64,000 bases of DNA from Nissolia schottii. Taxonomy: Eukaryota > Streptophyta > Magnoliopsida > Fabales > Fabaceae. Made by a program: the position numbers and the translations under genes. Where the stretch lies: positions 1-64,000 of the forward strand of contig QANU01005399.1 in NCBI GenBank assembly GCA_003254905.1, read 5' to 3'. Position 1 is the first letter of the stretch. The number at the start of each line of letters is the position of its first letter. Shown one piece after another: positions 58,968 through 64,000 of this stretch. The notes beneath the pieces were generated by a model. The model saw nothing but the letters and a program-made list of their open reading frames with translations, was not told where the DNA came from and did not search any database.

Positions 58968-59334
58968 GTTGAGAACGACTTTCAGCTTGATGATTTCAAG
59001 GGTACTGAAAATTTTAAAGTAGAAATTATGTCAAGCCATCATGAAGATCATGCCAACTATATTCATGTATAAATTGCCTCTCCAAGAGATTATGGGTTTT
59101 CAAGGAACAAAAGAAACAATGAGAAGAAATCATAACTTATAAGCAAATTGTGGGAAAGAAATGAAAAGCATAATCCTGCTGGCATGAAGGGATACGGATG
59201 TTAGCCCATGTTTTAGATAACTGAGAACATATCTTTAATATAGAAAGCAGAAGATCATAGATAATAACAATTTATACAGAATTTGCAACATCTATCACTA
59301 ACCAATGCTCTTAATTTAGAATATTGCGGCTTGA

Positions 59335-60058
59335 CAAATTAGGGAGGGTCCATGAATCTCCCATTTGTATATTGCAAGAAAGCAAATAAAGGCTACAACA
59401 GAAATCCTGTAGTTTTTTCTACAAAACTTCATAACACCCACAAAAGAAACACTTGATAGTTAATCACCTAATTGCAGGATAAGGGGTCCTCCAAAATGAA
59501 AAAAATAAAAATAAAAATAAAAATAGAAAAAGAAAAAGCTCCCCCCCCCCTTCTGCTTACATGTTAGGGAATCCCTTAAGAAGACCATATGCTTTAAAAC
59601 AAATTATATGCACTAATTACCAATCACATCCCACATTAGCTGTTGAGCCATAGATGCCTCCTTAAAAATGTGTTCCACTTTGAAGAAAAGAGGGTCAAAT
59701 TAGGGAGGGTCCATGAATCTCCAATTTGCATATTGCAAGAAAGCAAATAAAGGCTACAACAGAAATCCTGTAGTTTTTTCTACAAACTTCATAACACCCA
59801 CAAAAGAAACACTTGATAGTTAATCACCTAATTGCAGGATAAGGGGTCCTCCAAAATGAAAAAATAAAATAAAAAATAAAAATAGAAAAAGAAAAAGCTC
59901 CTCCCCCCCCCCCCCTGCTTACATGTTAGGGAATCCCTTAAGAAGACCGTATGCTTTAAACCAAATTATATACACTAATTACCAAATCACATCCCACATT
60001 AGCTGTTGAGCCATAGATGCCTCCTTAAAAATGTGTCCCACTTTGAAGAAAAGAGGGT
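59335..60058. repeat. Tandem duplication, 361-bp unit, two copies
   Basis: Copy 1 (59335-59695) and copy 2 (59696-60058) start CAAATTAGGGAGGGTCCATG and end GAAGAAAAGAGGG. They differ by a handful of substitutions and by length changes in the A-rich and C-run parts (CTCCCCCCCCCC region). High identity means a recent duplication. It lies in a leader intron of the FHY3-like gene. Confidence 0.92.
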
Positions 60059-60365
60059 TGAAACCTCAGATATAAAATTCATCTTCATGATGGTGGCAGA
60101 ACCCTATCTGTGTTCATCATCTTAGTCCAACTTATATTATAAAGCTTCTTATGAATGAGGCATAGTTTTGAGAAAGAACTACTTAAGTTTTGCCTCATTT
60201 TTATCAGCAAAACTAGGTCCTTCACAGTTCAACCAATCAGCATCAAGGTGATAGGAATTTCATTTATCTAAGAACCTTAGATATACAGAAACTTTAGAAA
60301 TGAATTCTATGATAGAAATTTCATTTAATTTAGCCTTTGATGTCCAAAGAGTTTATACACAGTAA

Positions 60366-61122
60366 TAGGGGTGTACATGGGCTGGTCCAAACCCGACCAT
60401 TTGGGCAAGGTTTGGCCTGGTTTATCTAAAAACCAGGTTGGGCAAACCCAAATTAGAGGTAGCTCAATTGCTGTCAAGGGCAGCTCTAGACAGCTACTTG
60501 AGCTGCCCAACACTAAACCATAAACCATGTAGCCAACCCGCACATAGTGGGAGAAGGCTTTGATGTTGTTGTTGGTTTTTATTATTGTTAATGGCATACT
60601 CCCTTACATGAAATGAGTACAAGGCTGCTCTAGTAGCCACCGCTAGGGCACACTGCCATGACCCACCCACCCACACACTGCCTCTGCCACAACCATAGCA
60701 CCATCACGTTCATGTTCACTCCACCACCATTGCGATCTCACGTCTCTCTTTCTCTCACGTCATGGTATCACTACTTGGGCAAAATACTTGTTCTCTTGAT
60801 CAACTTCTCTGTTTGTTGATCTTATTACTTAAACAAATTAGAATTAGAAAAATAACTAAATAAAAGTTGAATTATGTTTTCCACAACTTCTAAAATTATA
60901 TTAACCACTTATCGTTACAAGTGGGTGGCAAAAATGGTTCTCATAAAAGCATTGGCCGCCCAATCAAAACCTAGTTTAGACTCAGCCTTAATTTGGCCCA
61001 AACATTATTGGTCTTACACAGTCATAGAGGCAAGTTTGGGTTTGAAATTTGACCTGGCCAAGATATAAGGCCGAGTTTGTGCCAGCTCAAGTCCATCCTG
61101 GCCTAGTCAATGTAGACCCCTG
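60366..61122. mobile_element. hAT-like non-autonomous element
   Basis: The left end TAGGGGTGTACATGG and right end CAATGTAGACCCCTG are inverted partners (TAGGGGTGTACATGG against CAGGGGTCTACATTG). The subterminal parts are rich in GGGC/GGCC words, and the middle is unrelated and non-coding. No clear 8-bp target duplication was found, so the class is inferred from the TAGGGGTG terminus. It sits in the FHY3-like leader intron. Confidence 0.55.
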
Positions 61123-62279
61123 AGAGGAAATATCTCCCTATTTGGAGAATGAGTAAGGATCATGAAAAAAGATTTAACATATACACTAATCAAGTCCTAC
61201 GTTGGAATCCTAGCAAGATTTAGTAAAGTCACCCAAGAAAAGATGCAAATAAATTGAGCATTGAAGTTCTCTTTAAGTGGATTGGGTTCTTTCTAAGTTC
61301 CTAGTCATGCCTTCTTTATCTGGTACACAGAGATTTGAGGGATATTTATACCAGTGCCTTTTATTTTGTGCCTTGTTTTTAGCCAGCAAAAATTTGCTAT
61401 GCTCCCAACAAAAGAACTTAACTACATAATAAACAAATGCAGCATGATAGGCACACCCCATTTCTACAAGACATTATGCAAAGAAGGATTCCATTATTCA
61501 AAATTCAGAAACAAGCACTATGCTTTGGTAACAAAAGGAAGAATAATATTTTAAAAACAAATTGATAAATTCTCAACTCTCACATTACATTCTCTAAGTA
61601 AATACCATCAGTTGAAATAAACTTCAAACCATTTTTTTCCTTTAATCAACATAATATTGGTGCAACAGCTGAAGTTTTTACGATGTGACTAGGAGGTGAG
61701 GAGGTCACAGGTTTCATTTATGTAAATAGCATCTTGCAAATATGAGGTCAGGCATTGCCTGCTGTAGACCCACATAGTCGATCCAACCTTTCCCTGAACT
61801 CAACACATAGCAGGAGCTTTATTTATAGCACAAACCAACCCTATTTTTTTAATATAAGAAAGAAGAGTGCTAACTCTGAACAAAATGGATTATAGGAAAT
61901 ATATAGGTCTAACCCTTTAAAAACACAGAAACAGAACATAACAGTTAGCTGAACTAGCTCAAACAACACCAAAAGCCTTTCCCCACTAAGTGGAATTGGC
62001 TCCATGGGTCATATGACAACAATTTGTTCTAACCAAAACCACGTCCTCAAAAGGCCACTTAGATCTGGATCCTTTACAGTGATTTCTCTCAGAGTTTTCC
62101 TAGGTGTTTCTCTACCTAAATGACCAAAAAAATTACAAAGCTATCCAATCTTCCCAATAATAGCAAAACCATATAAGCAAGCCATGAGATAAGCAACAAA
62201 GACATGCCATAAACAGAATCTTATCACGCCCAACAAATGGATAAAGAGAAAACCTTAAAAATACAGGTATCTCTCATAC
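61123..62279 (-). other. Leader intron DNA of the FHY3-like gene
   Basis: No gene. The wording is that of ordinary intron or intergenic DNA; the small open frames are chance. Confidence 0.55.
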
Positions 62280-62337
62280 CTTATTGCTGCTGCTTCTACT
62301 GGTAAATCAACTTCTCAGATTTCAAGTCAACTGGATG

Positions 62338-63517
62338 CTAAGAACCATTTTGGGTTGCACCAATCTTGGAAAGAGTTGAAACCATTTACATTATCAAAAA
62401 GACATTGAAAAAATCTTTCAGGATCGTAAAGAGAATACTGGGTTAGATCTCACCATTCAGAATTTTTCAGTAATTAGTTTAAAAAAATTTGGGAGGATTA
62501 ACCAAGACAAGGTTCTGTGGTGTACCAAGTAATGTTTATACAACTGATGGAGGCATTAGACTTGTAGCATAATACCTACATACATAAAGGTAAGTTTCTG
62601 CCCTAACCATGCTCAAAAAACAAACACGAGCATAAGGGAATGAATGGCTCTACTGCATTGATGACATTCCTCTTTTTCCTTTGTTTCTTTTATTATCGTT
62701 TGTGATAGTAATGACGTATTAAAACATACATGTACACATTCTTACCCTAAAGTGAAATTTCTTCTATAACTAAGAAAAAAAGAGGAAAATCCAAACTAAA
62801 CTATAACATAGTTGAAAAGGCAAATATTAGCATTTTGTATAGTTAGTATGCATATGTAATTGATTAATAATAATAGTTTTCAATATACGGTTTAACTATT
62901 ACCCCTATAGACCAACATTAGTTTTCCCATTCAAAGGACTACTCAAAATGAATGAGCAAGCATAAAGAGGATCCATCAACAACCAAACACCTAGTAAAAT
63001 TTTCTAAAGAAATTGCACTTCCACCCACACAGGGTTTATCAGGGAACCCTAGAGTTGAAGAACAATTTCTCATTTTATCACAACTACAAGTAGTAACAAA
63101 CACATTTATTGGGGCCCAGTGCTCGAATGCCCGGCACCCTTTAACATTATACAGTGCCACTGCCATTTCAAACATTTTCCCGAAACTGCACCAAAACATG
63201 GACTTCCCAATCCAAATTCTAGTTCACAGTGCATTATTTCAAGCTGCATATCCAGTCTTGTATCTACCTAGTACGGAAAAGAACAGCGAAACGTAGACCA
63301 TTCTAAAGCATAAAAGAAAACATAAAAATCATGTATAAATAAACAAGACCACAAGCTCAAAAGACGAAAAAGAAAAGGTGGCTTTAGACTTGGAAAACAG
63401 TTATAAACAAACATTTGCGAAAAAAAGAAAAATAAATAAATAAATAAATAAATAATCGAAGAGGAGAGAAGAGAAGAGAGAGAGAGAGAGAGGGGGGATG
63501 TATGAATTTCACGGTAC
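62338..63517 (-). other. First leader intron region of the FHY3-like gene
   Basis: AT-rich and without genes. The 114-codon plus-strand frame at 62952-63296 has no recognisable domain and overlaps a minus-strand frame of similar length, so it is taken as chance. (AAAT)n and (GA)n runs lie at 63428-63495 just inside the intron. Confidence 0.5.
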
Positions 63518-63640
63518 CTTAGAGTGAGTGAGAGGGAGGAGATTGATGATCTGAAACTGAAAGGTGAAAGTGAAGAAAGTCTCACGCGAGGGGCATGAGC
63601 GAGTGGACAAAGCACCTTCCCCAAATGCGTGACAACTAGG

Positions 63641-64000
63641 GTTTGCTAAGGCACTCGCGTTCCTTCTTTAACCAATCCGACTCTCGTGTCGCCCCACTCG
63701 CTGCTTTCGTACCTCACCGCTCGCGTCGCACGTGTCGCGCGTGTTTATTCTTCTTCACTAATTTCCCGCTCGCCGAGTTCTCTATTACGAAAAAACAAGA
63801 AGCAATGATAAATATACAACTAATATACGGAATTACGGACAACAAAAAACAAAATACAAAAATATTATCGGCAATTCTCTCTTTGAGTCGGCTTTTCTTT
63901 TAAGAGAGAATCATTTATTATCCCTCATGCATTTTACGCATTCTCTTTCTATAAATAAACACTATTCAAAGATAAAACCAACCTAAAAATGTTTTTTTTT
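63641..64000 (-). promoter_or_regulatory. Promoter region of the FHY3-like gene
   Basis: A GC-richer patch with CGCGTCG/CACGTGTCGCGCG words (63720-63745) includes CACGTG at 63730, a G-box. Beyond about 63780 the DNA turns AT-rich and runs off the window. CACGCGC, the FHY3-binding core, was looked for: GCACGTGTCGCGCGTG contains the related CGCGCGTG only. The TSS is inferred near 63600-63640. Confidence 0.4.

Larger units (their letters stand above)
58968..63640 (-). promoter_or_regulatory. FHY3-like 5' leader with long introns
   Basis: Just upstream of the ATG a good acceptor (AAATTTTCAG, in minus sense AAAATTTTCAG|TACCC) lies at 59005, so the leader exon there is 58968-59004. A probable first exon near 63518-63640 ends CTCTAAG|GTACCG. 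A possible middle leader exon is 62280-62337 (TTCTTAG|CATCC ... AATAAG|GTATGAG). The leader would thus span over 4.5 kb. FHY3 genes are known to have intron-bearing leaders; these exon limits are inferred from splice sites only. Confidence 0.5.

Noticed and set aside
62952-63296. 114-residue plus-strand open frame
   Set aside because: No domain, no good splice or start context, overlapped by a minus-strand frame, and located inside the inferred FHY3-like leader intron.

Overview
The window reads as nuclear DNA of a dicot plant, most likely a legume. It is AT-rich and has GT-AG introns, microsatellites, MITEs and many LTR retrotransposon remains. The predicted SERRATE protein looks closest to legume SERRATE from memory. 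An LTR carrying TGTAATCGATTACA-type motifs next to a CACCCCCCTCTTGGGTGT end resembles SIRE/Maximus LTRs of soybean relatives. Species cannot be fixed from the sequence alone.

Three complete host genes are present. (1) SERRATE (SE), + strand, 9767-25749, 12 coding exons that sum to 734 codons plus stop. (2) An ABI5/AREB-family bZIP factor closest to AREB3/DPBF3, + strand, 41463-44558, three coding exons, 318 aa, with a leader intron and a 7-codon uORF. (3) A FHY3/FAR1-family transcription factor, a domesticated MULE transposase, - strand, 55797-58967, seven coding exons, 843 aa, with a long intron-bearing 5' leader reaching about 63.6 kb. All three act in regulation (RNA processing, ABA response, far-red light signalling); nothing in the sequence links them as an operon-like unit.

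Layout. 1-8.3 kb: eroded LTRs of one recurrent Ty3/gypsy-type family (ends TGTAACATCCC / GGTGTTACA), a SIRE-like LTR and a hAT-like end. 8.3-9.3 kb: LINE 3' remnant with poly(A). 9.3-25.9 kb: SE; its 7.1-kb intron 2 holds a MULE-like non-autonomous element whose left terminal repeat was split by a Copia element with a 5-bp target duplication. 26-36 kb: gypsy LTR with primer-binding site, eroded internal DNA, a large LTR, and a minus-strand LTR with primer-binding site. 36.1-39.0 kb: solo LTR with perfect TGAAG duplication. 39-44.6 kb: AREB3-like gene. 45-52.4 kb: Tat-lineage gypsy fossil (RT end, two RNase H domains, integrase, antisense extra ORF) interrupted by a solo LTR. 52.4-54.3 kb: minus LTR fragment. 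54.3-64 kb: FHY3-like gene, its 3' flank and its 5' leader region, which holds a 361-bp tandem duplication and a hAT-like MITE.

The most unusual signals are: arrays of short palindromic words that differ between LTRs but occupy similar settings; a conserved 40-bp block ending in a splice-donor-like CAG|GT inside several LTRs; phase-0 repeat-encoding exons at the FHY3-like C terminus; and the intron-bearing antisense ORF of the Tat fossil. All of this comes from reading and hand alignment; no database search was run.
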